Source: Zantedeschia hybrid cultivar (lineage: Eukaryota > Streptophyta > Magnoliopsida > Alismatales > Araceae). From it: a stretch of 64,000 nt of DNA. Numbering within the stretch: the stretch's first letter is position 1; each line of letters starts with the position of its first letter. Shown here piece after piece: positions 12,401 to 24,400 of the stretch. The stretch spans positions 39,893,670 to 39,957,669 of the forward strand of contig JARZZO010000001.1 of assembly GCA_030544215.1 (NCBI GenBank), given 5' to 3'. The position numbers were made by a program, and so were the translations under genes. Below the pieces are notes generated by a model. That model saw nothing but the letters and a program-made list of their open reading frames with translations, did no database searches and was not told where the DNA came from.

Positions 12401-15400
12401 GTAATTTCCCCGAAGAGACACCGAACACACACTTCTTCGGGTTCATTTTTAGTTGGTGCTCTCTTGACCTCTGCATTACAGCTCTATAGATTTAAGCATG
12501 CTATTTCCTTCTCTTGGACTTCACTAAGATGTCATCTACATAAGCCTCTATGTCAGTGTGAATCATGTCATGAAAGATTGCCATCATCGCCCTTTGGTAA
12601 GTGGCTCCAGCATTCTTAAGTCCAAACGGCATGACCATGTAACAATAAGTTCCCTATAGGGTTATGAAGGATGTCTTCTCTTGATCTTCTTTGGCCAGTC
12701 GGATTTGATTATATTCGGAAAAACCATCCATACATGACAACATTTCGTATCCAACAGTATTATCGACCAGCAAGGCGTGAGGAAGTGAGAAATCATCCTT
12801 CGGACAAGCCTGATTGAGGTTACGGAAGTCTATGCAAACCCTAACCCTTCCATCTTTCTTTGCTACGGAGACGATATTAGCTACCCACTTAGGATAGAGC
12901 ACTACCCGAATGAACTTAACCTTGTGTAATTTGTCAACCTCTTCTTTTACCTTTAGTGCTAATTCATGCTGCAGCCGTCTCAACTTTTGCTTCATAGGTT
13001 TCGCGTCAGGTTTGAAGACTAGCCGACACTCCACCAGTTCTGTGTTTAATTCAAGCATATCTTCATATGACCAAGCAAACCCATCAAGATATTCTTGGAG
13101 TACGGTTGTTATGGACCTCTCTTCTTCTTGACTCAGTTTGACACTAATTAGCACTATCTTCATATCCTTCTCAGTTCCGAGGTTGACTTCTTTAGTGGCT
13201 TCATCGACAGCTGACGAAGGCTCATCAAACCGCCTCATCCCACTTACAAATGGTTCGGCCAAGTCATCGCCATCTTCATCTTCACTAAGCTCAAACACTC
13301 CTAAGCCATCATTGCAAGATTCAACTTCTAGTAATTCTATCGGCTCAGAGATGATCCCCAACTGAAGAAATTTATTGACTCCTTTCAAATGTTTGTACCT
13401 TTTTGCTAATTCTTGGACTACGAAAAATGGAACTTGTTTATCCCTACAATTCCTAGATAAGGAGGAAGCCATCCTAATTTCTAAGCTACTATATACATGA
13501 CTCGGAGAATGAGTCAGGCTTGTCCCGGAGTTCTACATTCTGGATGTTAAGCCCATATACAATGTTATTCTAGGGAGACTTTGGATGGACTAGACTTTGG
13601 GGGTCCCGTCTACTAACTATCAGTGCTATAAGTTCCCGTATAACGGGAAGATTATGTGAGTCAAAAGCACCCCCTATATTGAGTCACTGGACTCGGTATC
13701 AACTGAACAAATTCCATCCATGATAACCTCTAGAAAAGGCAAAGAACCCATCCTTTCGTCAGTCAGCTCTCATCCCAGGCCCCGGCCTAGCATAGATTGG
13801 CAACTCATGGATGAGATGGGGTACAGTTTATGTTCTGGATTAGGCAAAGAGGAGCAAGGAATCCAAGAACCTATTTCGGAAAACCCTATCATTAGGGGAT
13901 TCAGACTGAGCTACTTGCCAAATAAACCAGCTGAGAGAACAGGAAAGCGGTCTTTTATAGACCATTTTGTGAAGAGAAATCAGGAGTTACTCAAGATAGA
14001 AGATGAATTGAAAGAAAAGAACAAGGAAGTTCAAGAAGAAAGTAAAGGAGACTTTGGCACAAGGTTGTTGTTTCATGAACCAAACATCCCACAGGAAGGA
14101 GTATTTCTGGTCAAGGATGAACTGACATATGCTGCGTTCATCCCTTTCTTATTCCAACCACCTTCCTTCCCTATGCTCCCAGCACCGGTCGTAGCACATT
14201 CTCCTGAATGTTTTATATTCGATGCATACGATCATAAAAAAAAAGTCAATTCATATACGAAAGGATGCAAGGTCACCTTTGAGGACCCTGTATGTTGGGG
14301 CAGCTCTACTGTCGTTGGATCTTTGTTCCAAGGATCCACCCTTGTCCCATCCGGGACAAGCCTGACTCATTCTCCGAGTCATGTATATAGTAGCTTAGAA
14401 ATTAGGATGGCTTCCTCCTTATCTAGGAATTGTAGGGATAAACAAGTTCCATTTTTCGTAGTCCAAGAATTAGCAAAAAGGTACAAACATTTGAAAGGAG
14501 TCAATAAATTTCTTCAGTTGGGGATCATCTCTGAGCCGATAGAATTACTAGAAGTTGAATCTTGCAATGATGGCTTAGGAGTGTTTGAGCTTAGTGAAGA
14601 TGAAGATGGCGATGACTTGGCCGAACCATTTGTAAGTGGGATGAGGATTTTACCGTCAGCCGGCCTTTGAAAGTTATCATAGGCCGAGACCATCATGGAG
14701 GTAGACTCAATCTTCTCTGGATCGATACCTATCTTCTTGAGAGTTTTGAGATGACAAACATTGATTGAGGCTCCAGTATCTAGTAGGATGGAGTCTACTA
14801 AGTGGTCATTGAGGGAGGCAGTTAGGCACAAGGGAAGGGATCGGCACTCGGGGGGAGCTAGATCCTTATCCGAGAATGATATCATGGGTGCTTAAGTGAT
14901 TGAGAGAATGGAGTTTGTGACTCCTCCGATATGAAGATCCTCATTAACCGTGATTTGTTGTAGGAAATTAAACAATGTCTCCCTATGCGTGGAAGATCTT
15001 CGGATCAGTTCTAGAACTGAAATCTTGGCAGGAGCCTTTCCCAGGTACTGGAAGATGTCATATTCGGACTGAGTAATCCCTCCAGTTGGAATTGAGTTTT
15101 CTTGAGAATCCGAGGGTTGACTTGGGGGAATGATGTGTTTCTGAGTGTAACACTTATTGGACTTGGATCTACTGCTTGATTTGATTTCAGGGGTGATTTT
15201 ATTAGAATAAATTGGGTCATCGGACTTAACTTTGAGATAGGACACAGGACAGATAGAGGAGATTCGTCAGCTGTAGTTGAAGGGACTTGGATAAGAGTGA
15301 CTAGCCTGATGATGATTGATGGTTCCTTAGGTCGAATTATGACCAAAGGTTTATCTTGAAAGATTGTGAAGATTTCTAGTGTAGACTTTTCAGTCTCATT

Positions 15401-18400
15401 CAGCTGAGTGAGAACATGGTATTATATACCGGATCCTTCGTATTCCCAATATTGCTCCCTACGAACTATTATTGGTTCCAGATCTTTCATCAAAGTGTTG
15501 ACCTTCCCTTGAGAACTAGACAGATCTTGAAATGTTTGATGAGAGGGTAATGGGTCCTTCACAATTCCTAGTTCCTTCTTAGCCCTTAAAGTCTCAATTG
15601 CCTTTTTCATGTCCTTCCAGTTAATCATACCTTCGTCATTCAGGTCATACACCCAATCCCTGAAGATGAAGCAGTTGTTAATTGTGTGCCCTGGAATCCT
15701 GTGGTACGGACAGTATCTGGACGTGTCCGTATTGCACGAACACCTTCACGTTGTGGTGGGAGTTGGATAGTATTGCAAGCTAGTAATGCATAAAAGATGT
15801 CTGCTAACGATTCTGACAAAGTTGGGTATGATGCGCGTTTGGCTATGGGACGACTATAATTAGTCGGGGGAGGAACTGTTGAGTACTGCTTCTGATTGGA
15901 CTGTGTATCAGACCTGGGTTGAGAATTGGAGAACCTGGTTGGTTGTCCTAGCATGTTTACTTGCTCATTGATAGTGACTCCTTCTGTAGTGGGAGTCGGT
16001 GTGACTTTCTTGTTCCTATTCCTGATTTCGAAGAACGAAGGCAATGTAGAGTCCCGGATTTGTGACTGAATCACCCGAACTCGATTATACAGTTGGGCGA
16101 ACGTTTGAAGTTCGCTAAGCATGAGGATAGCTCTGAGCTGAGGAGTAGTATTATTGACAAGCATAGTGACTGCCTGGGCTTTAGGGATGGTAACTTCTGC
16201 TCTAGAGGCTATGGCTCTCCACTTATTACCAAAGTGAGTGAAGTCTTCGTCAGACTCCATTTTTTCCATTACAAGATCAAATAAAGTGGGAGGTAAGGCT
16301 GTCATGTGGTTGAAATGGGTGACAAACCTTTCCGAGACGATATCAAAATTGATTAGGTCCGTAGCGGGTAAAGAAGAAAATCATCGTAAAGCCTCTCTTT
16401 CCAGGGACTTCTGAAATAGATGGACAAATAGAACTCTATCATAAAGCCATTGGTGGGAGTCCATTAGGAAACCTGACAGATGATGATGTGGGTCGGTGGT
16501 ACCGTCGTATTTTCTATACTTGGGTACCTTGAATCCTGGTGGGAAGTAGGCTGGAGGGAGCTTACAATAGCTCGAGTGAGAATAAGGTTGCCTCAAGATA
16601 AGATTTTCAGCCATGAGCTAGCGCACGTAAGTTTCGACCTCATTCTTGTAGATGAATTCCTCCTACTTAGGAGGTGTGACCTAGTTGATGAAGTTAAAGG
16701 AGGCTATTGGGATTGGGATTGCTTGATTAGCCTGGGGTCGGCTAGAAGATCCTTGGAATTGAGTCTTCCAAAGAGTGGCTACCTGAATTTTGCCGCGGGA
16801 GACAAACTGAATGAGTTGATCGGGAGTGTACCGTGATAATACGGCAATGAGTTATGGGTCTTCCCCAGATTTTGGAATGTCCTATTTGAAACTACAGGAT
16901 CATCTTCCCCCTGAGAGATGGAAGATTCATCAGATTCCCTTCTCCTAAGCTCCTCCCTAGATGTATGGAGCATGCCTATGAATGTCTGTTGTGGGTCTTC
17001 TTCAACTTCAAACAAAGGGTTATGTGTAATGTTGTTACCAAACTCGTCCATGTCATCATACACGGCATTAAAGTACATACGATTCATTATGAAACACAAA
17101 TCCTACAAGATCTTATGTTCCACTTCAAAGATTAACCGTGTATTATGAGAGTGTTGGTTTCTAACAAATCAAGTTCAACCCTTTAGCGACCCTGCATTCT
17201 TTTCAGAAAATTGTTTCTTCAAAATTCAATTATGTGTCTTATAGTTTTAAAATAATCCTCTCAGTGACACCTATGGGTAGACAATTTCAAATGGCAAAAC
17301 TTAATTTTCTCACTCAATCCCGGGATCCTATTAGATGGTTTGGGTACAACCTGCTCGGCGGCCAAGTGGGAATCCTTGGCTCACGAAGACTCACGGAGGT
17401 TCCCAACAGAGTAAGACAAGTCACACCCGAGTGGGAATCCTTAGGTGGAGTGTCTGACACAGTGGGAGGGATAACTAGCAGTGTGATGCCGGCTCTTCCT
17501 TAAGACTCCCGCGGAGAACAACCTGAAACCCAATAATTAACAAACAACGGGCCAGAATAGCAATGGCATGCAGAACATACAACACATGCAAGGAAAGGTG
17601 GGCGGCCAGCAACTCGGCCGTCCAAAATGTGGACGGCCAACGAATTGGCCGTTTAAGGGAGAGGACGGCCAGGGGCCTGGCCGTCCAACAGGCTCGACGG
17701 CCAAGAAACTGGCCGTCTAGGGTATTAGACGGCCAGCTGTTTGGCCGTCTGACAGATTAGACGGCCAAGCTCCTGGCCATGTGGAACTTGAACGGCCAAA
17801 TGATTGGCCATTCGGATTAAGAGAAAATTGGCAAAGGCCTTACCTTCTTACCTTTTGGTTGCGGTGCGCGTAGCGAGTAAGTAGACGCCTCACGGTGATC
17901 GCCAGAGGGTTGTGGACGCTCAAAGTGTTCCCCCTTCCTTCAGCAGGGAGGCCTCCGTCCGTCGCGCAACTGGGGCGATAATGGGGTTAGAGTGTGAAGT
18001 GTGTGATCGCCAGGAGCATTACTTTGGGGTCTCTGTACTCTTCAGGATGGGTGGATTGATCACGTTTTGTTAGAGCGGGAGATAGTAGGTTCCTCTTCTC
18101 TGCCTCCGGCTGGCCGAAGGGGGGAGAGCTTGGTAGTCCGTGCGCAGAATGTGATAAGAACCCCTGAAAATAAAAAGACAAACAAAAAAAGGAGATAACC
18201 CGATTAGAGATGCAATATGTAGGATTTGTTCATGTAAATATATATACATAAACTAGAAATTGTAAGAGAACGCACCAGATGGGTGTCTGGGGAGAGAAGG
18301 TGACCATGCACTATGGCCACCCACCTCCCGTTTTTTGTTTGAAACCTCTGGGGGTGAAGAGTACTAAGTCATCCTATAGATGCATGCAATGAAGTGCACG

Positions 18401-21400
18401 TGTGTGCCATGGTGAAAAGATAGATAGGTTGTAGTAAAAGGAGATTATGAGATAGATGTGGTAAAGAGGAAAGTGTCGTAAAACATAAAAGAAAGAATGA
18501 AAGAGTTAGGAAAACACGCCCATGTAGGAAAGATTCTTGGTACTCCCGTTCTGTTGCCCGCAACCTCCAAACTTGTCAACCTTTAATTTTCCAACCCCAA
18601 AAATCTCAACCCCCTTCCCGAGAGGACTTAGAGGATTTAAATAGGGAAGAAGAAAATAGGGGAAATCTATGGTCTAAATCTCCGATAATCTTCAAGGAGC
18701 CAATAGGAAATGGTCAAAGGTCGGAGGTCGTGCATGCGGCAGTCGCCGGAGTGGGGAGCGGTCGGAGTAGTGGGAGGTGAGGGTCGCGAGTGGAGGAGAT
18801 CGTGGGAAGACAAAGTCAAGCTGAAAGTGGGAGGATGGACGGCCAACCCTTTTGCCTACTACTTTCTAGTCATGGGGTTCAATCTTGTGGACTCTCTCCA
18901 AGATCTCATGAGATTCTGTGTCTTAGAAATGTCTGAGACCAGAACCTGCTGAGCAAAGGCTTTCCTTGCCTTGATGAGAAACTCCTAGCTCAGAAGAGAT
19001 CTCAGTGAAACCTTGTGCAATCTCACTTTCTTTCTTCTAGAAAACCCAGCCCATGCTTGCCTAGGTTGTTTCAACGTTTAAAGCAAAGTGAAGGGTAAAC
19101 CCTTCCCCTTTCTTGCAACAGAGAGCATCTGAAGCATCGAAGTTTAATCCTCCATGTCATTTTTCAAACGTACCCAAAATCCTAGATCACCGGTGGGCTT
19201 TCCAGGACAGGAGAAGAAGAAGGCACATCTGCAGCCATGACTATCCTGCTAGCTGCACCTGCATTGCTGACACATTGGTAGTGTTTAAACCTTTTGTTTT
19301 TTCCTTCACTTTCTCAAAATTTTGCATTTCCACATGCTGCACTACCTGCAGCCCCTATGTAATGGTCCCACTTACAAACCTCTAATAGGTGCAAAAGTAT
19401 AAAACAAAATAATTAGTGCAGATGTAAAAGAATAATGAATAATCCATGTCCATTGTACAACAGTGAAAATAAGGAAAATAACTCACATATCCCACAATTT
19501 AAGTGGCCATACCTGTCAGGACTTCATGAGTCATATCCTAAGCTGCTTCCATCTTTAAATTTTCATCTTTATAATCCATTCCTAAAAACATCATTTATAT
19601 ATTTATGAGAATCTGAAAATTTAATTCTCAGTAGAGATCATTTACATCGCTACTGATATCCCGCGCATACATCATGTTCACTCATGACTCACATATATGT
19701 TCATGCTTATTGTAATATAACCCATATAGAATTCATGCACAACCAGTTACCTTAAGACACAATATTTTTATGTATGATTCCTAAGCATGTATGAAATGTA
19801 CGTATCGTAAATCAACATGAACCCGAAGAACATGAATCCAAAGCAGAATACATTAATATGATAATAACATGTTACACATTTTCTTATATTCTTTTCTCTT
19901 AATGGAAATATATACACTAACATAGAAAGTATATAAGTACTTATCACAAGTCAATAGCATAAGGTCTCATAATTGAGTCGTTCATTCATTAATTTTTCAT
20001 CCGATTGATCATTTTCTTATAATCAGTCGTGTTCATATACATAATCTTTCACAAATCCTGAATTCATAAGGTAACTCATTCTTTTTTACCTGAAGTGACA
20101 GGGATAATCATGTACCGGCGGGAAAGGTAAGTAGGTTGTTCCTCCTACGCACCTACCACCTATACAGCCTACCTAGCTCAGTAAGTCTCTGGAAACCTAC
20201 CGGAGAGGCTGGAAAGGGCTAGGTTGGGTTCTACAATTACTCACTCACTCCTACTGCAGCCTTCTCCAACCTATGAGTGCACCCAAGAAGGATCTTCGTC
20301 CCTGTCCAAAACCATGGTCCGCACCAGGACCGATAATCAAGGTTAAGAAACCCGGGATCGAGTCCTAGATCGGCCGGTCCAAAATCGATCGGATCGGCCG
20401 ACTCCGATCCGAGTCAACCCGATCCTGGCTAAGTCAAGCTCGGCTAGTTCGGATAGCAGAAAAAAATGGAATACAATATGAAAAAAATAGAAAACACAAG
20501 TTTAATGCATAATTGTGTTGAAATATATTGATTTGAAGTACATAAGATGTTGTTGGACAAAAAAATCTTGAATAAAGTTACATATATGATTATAAACTTA
20601 CATTTATTCCAAACGTACATTATACTGAATGAACATATAACTTACATACTCAAACCATGACATATAGCTCTGGTAGTATTGTTCATATTGCATCACATAC
20701 CAGCTATAGTAATCCGTATTGGTATAAATGACTGACAATCATAGATATTCTAAACAACCCCCTGAATAGTCGGATGTATCAGAATGTTGAGGAGGGTAAA
20801 CTACATATCCAGTAGGCTGACTATACCCTTCGTATGGAGAATATGATGATGCATCTGATAGTTGCTCCTAATATTCTCTCTCCCTCCTAAGTTTTTCTTT
20901 GGCCTCTGCACATTGAGGAGCTTTACCTTTGTCCTTCCTCCTTGATCTGCTGAATGTTTGAATGGAAGATTCTTCGCGTCCTGCTCTGCTACCATGATGT
21001 TCATCTTGAGTAGCATGTGTGTATTCTTCTTCTCCAGTGAATTGAATTGGTGGAGGTGGGGCTGGGGCACTGGTAGCATCTCCGACATCCTCAGAACTGT
21101 AGGAACTCATCTTTGATGTCGAGTCATTTGAGGTTTGATATTGTATCTCATCACTTGACGTTTCATCCTCTTTCTCGATAGTCTCCAGATCAGCAATCTC
21201 AATTCCAATACCACACTTCATTTTGCTTTGTGCTTGTTTTTTGCTCTTCTTCTGACGTTTTGGAGGAGGAAGTTAAAAATCAGTAAGTAGTGGAACATTA
21301 TCTAACTCACCTTCCGCCCATTCCCGATCATTTGGGTTGAATTCAGGCTCATTTGAGGTGCTTGCATCAACCCATTCATTTAATGGATGTTGCTCCTCGA

Positions 21401-24400
21401 ATAGCTCATCCAAGTCTATGGGCTCTTCTGCATGTGTCGTCTCCGTGGCTTGTCCGGAAATTCTCTCTTTCTCCTGCCTTTGAAGGTTCTTTATGAGTTC
21501 CAGATTTTTTAGCTTCAACCTCATGTTATAATGACATAATACTAGCTTCTCTAGACGGCTCGACTTCAATCTATTCATTTACTTGGTGTGAATCAAGCCA
21601 AAGGTACTCCAGTTTCTCTCACAACCTGATGAAGAGGTTATTTGACTTAAGATCCGAATTGCGACATAGGCTAGATCTTCATACACATATGCTTTTCCAT
21701 GATCTAGCCACCAGTCAGCTGTAAATAAAAAATTGGCCATGTCAACAATGTGCAAGTTATAATTAAAAATTAAGTAAAACATCTGGTTAATAATTTTCAA
21801 ATATGGACTCAAAATTTTGGCAACTCTTTGAGTAATACTTGTCCCAAAGTGGTATAACATGATTCTGTAATCATGTATTTGTTTGCATGCCATTATTACT
21901 CTGTCCTTATCTGCAAGCATGCGCTTAATAACAGACTTAGCCCCCATCAACACTTCCGATCAACTATCATAGTTATTCTTATTCCCATCAGTTCTAAACA
22001 TGTACTAAGGATTGAAAAAATAACCTAAATAAATAAGTCAAAGTTAGTTATTACTTAAGAGAAATGTGTATACAAATAATACATATAGAAAGTTAGTAGC
22101 TTACCAGTTGCACGAAGATCGTAATGTAAAGTGTGTTCCCAACGTCTGTCTATTATGTCCCACCACTTCACATAGGTTGTTGGATTGTTAAGTTAAATGA
22201 ACTCATTAACTCTGTCCATAGCTTCATATAAATATCCCATATCCGATCTTCTTTCTCCATCACAAGATCGCAAGACACGGACAAGCGGTTCTATAATATT
22301 TAACACCGCTTGCACCCCCCCTCCAGAAGGGCCTAGACTGAATTAGATCAATCACTTTCTTACCTTTCTCTCTGACCTTAGTTGGTACATGCCGCAATAT
22401 GTGATTCTCCCAATCTTTCGATGCCACCATCCTAATCAAATTGTTCTTTTGTTGACTTAAACTATCTAAAGAGATATATTGAGATGCAAACCTGATGGCT
22501 CCCGGACGAAGCAACTCTCTTCCATGAGTATGTGTACGCATGATATCCAGAATGTTGTTGTGGTTGTAGATGAATGTATAAATCGACCACTCTTAACCAC
22601 TCTATTTACCATCGGATCAGAGCAAATGTCTTCCAACATCAAGTCAATACAATGAGCAGAACAAGGAACCCAGTCTAGATGTTGTCTCTTCTACATCAAC
22701 ATTTGTCCAGCTAACTTGAACGTCGCTGCATTATCCGTAACCACTTGGACAATCCTTTTTTCACCCACTTCTTCCACCATTTGATCCATTAATTCATATA
22801 GATACTGGGCATTCTTTATTTTTCTAGATACATTAATAGACTTCCAAAATACGGTTCCGGCTTTGCAGTAAATTAAGAAGTTGATCATACTTCTTCTTGT
22901 TATCCCTGTAAAGTTCCAAACGTGATAAGAAATCAGAAAGAGACCCATTCTGATTTAAGAAAAAATGAAGATAAGATAAAAAAAAAAATGAAGATAAGAT
23001 TTATGTACATGTCCATCCATCGCACATTAAAGTGCATCCATACTCATCCCATATCCTTTCAAATGATGTAATGTATGTTCGTATGTCGTCAACTTCTATA
23101 TCCAAGTACTTGTTGTATATCTCATATGGGGAAGGTCCCTCAACCCTTTTGCCAACTTTTTGTATGGTCTCGATCATGGACTCATAATATGGCCCCTTGG
23201 CAGCATTAGCAGGGATACTGTTATAGAAAAACCACCTAACAGTAGCTCTCCCTATTTTCTCCTTACAAAACTTTAAGTTCTTGAATGCAGCACTAATAGA
23301 AGGTTGTTTATCCCTCTTCTTAGTGAGGAAGGGATCTATTAGACCTACTATAGGATCTCCAGCTCTAGTGAACTCCTGAGGCAGCTCCTCGTATACATTA
23401 GTACTCATGCCGGCGCTAGTGCTCCCTTGTGCAGAAGGTGTGTAGCCACTTCCTTGTCCTCCATATCTTCCAGTTTGCAAAGGACCGCCGTCTTGCTTCC
23501 ATTGCACGTCGCAATTCAGCTTTAAATGTAAAAGAAAAAAAATTAATCTACCATAACTATTTGTCTGAAAACGTTAAATGAAAAACATGAAAATAAGTTA
23601 AATAAGAAACTTACTTATATCCTAATCATCAACATTTATAAGTTGATTACTTCCACCAAGCCTGACTCCAGCATCAGACCTTCGCGCTGGTTCAGACAAC
23701 TCCTCTCGAATTTCCTGTATTCTTCTGGCAATACTTGCTTTGCTTGATTCATTCTCCTTCATATAAGTTCGAAATTGGATCCTAACTTCTGAAGGAACTC
23801 GAGCACATGCTGCAACTTCACCTTTTATTCCAGCAAGATGTTTGAATCGGTAGACCCCGCCAAAGACGACCCGGTTGCAATATTTGCATTGTACCTTTCT
23901 CTGGCCCATGTCCACCGATGTGCAATGACTCCAGGCAGGATCAGCGTTAGGAGGATTCCCAGATGATCGCTCAGCAACACCTTGAGATGCCATTCCTTCA
24001 AAGGGCATTTGTGGAGCCTTAGGAGGGCCTTGGGGGGGTTTAAATAGACCCCCAAGGCCCAAACTAGCCGTTGCTGGCCGTTTGAGAACGCCAGCAACAG
24101 CTAGGTTGACCCCCAACGGCTAGTTTGACTAACCGTTGGGGGCCGGGTCGGACCGATCCAAGCCGACCCGGCCTGATCCGGCTCGAATCGGTCGATCCGA
24201 GTCTTGGACTCGGTCAAGAAACTCGGGATTGGCACGGACGGCCCAAAACCGGTCCGACTCGGCCGATCCATGCCGATCCGAGCCGAGTTTTTGAACCTTG
24301 CCGATAATAACCACGGTCCGAAGACCGATAAGCACAGTCTAAAGATCGATAATTGTAGTGACCCGACCATCCCCTTATCCCTAGGAGACTGGGGTGACCA

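Larger units (their letters stand above)
2476..18869. mobile_element. Composite Tat-lineage Ty3/gypsy retrotransposon structure, two inverted arms
   Basis: The plus arm (2476 to about 7611) runs LTR, gag, protease, G-patch. The minus arm (18869 down to 14649) runs LTR (5' part lost), gag, protease. Between them on the minus strand lie RT-RNase H (13472-11940), a second archaeal-type RNase H (11798-11367) and integrase (about 11060-9993), which belong to the minus element. A plus-oriented piece (13526-14648) is an internal inversion. Archaeal-type RNase H plus a G-patch after protease are Tat-lineage traits. Stops and frameshifts make every gene non-functional. The minus element lacks a 3' LTR and the plus element lacks its 3' half. 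The whole structure sits in intron 3 of the methyltransferase gene. No matching target duplication is seen at the outer ends. Confidence 0.85.

Noticed and set aside
13720..14670. Long plus-strand frame of 316 codons as an independent gene
   Set aside because: It is protease-end, G-patch and pre-RT sequence of the Tat polyprotein, inverted in place, and it ends at the inversion breakpoint.
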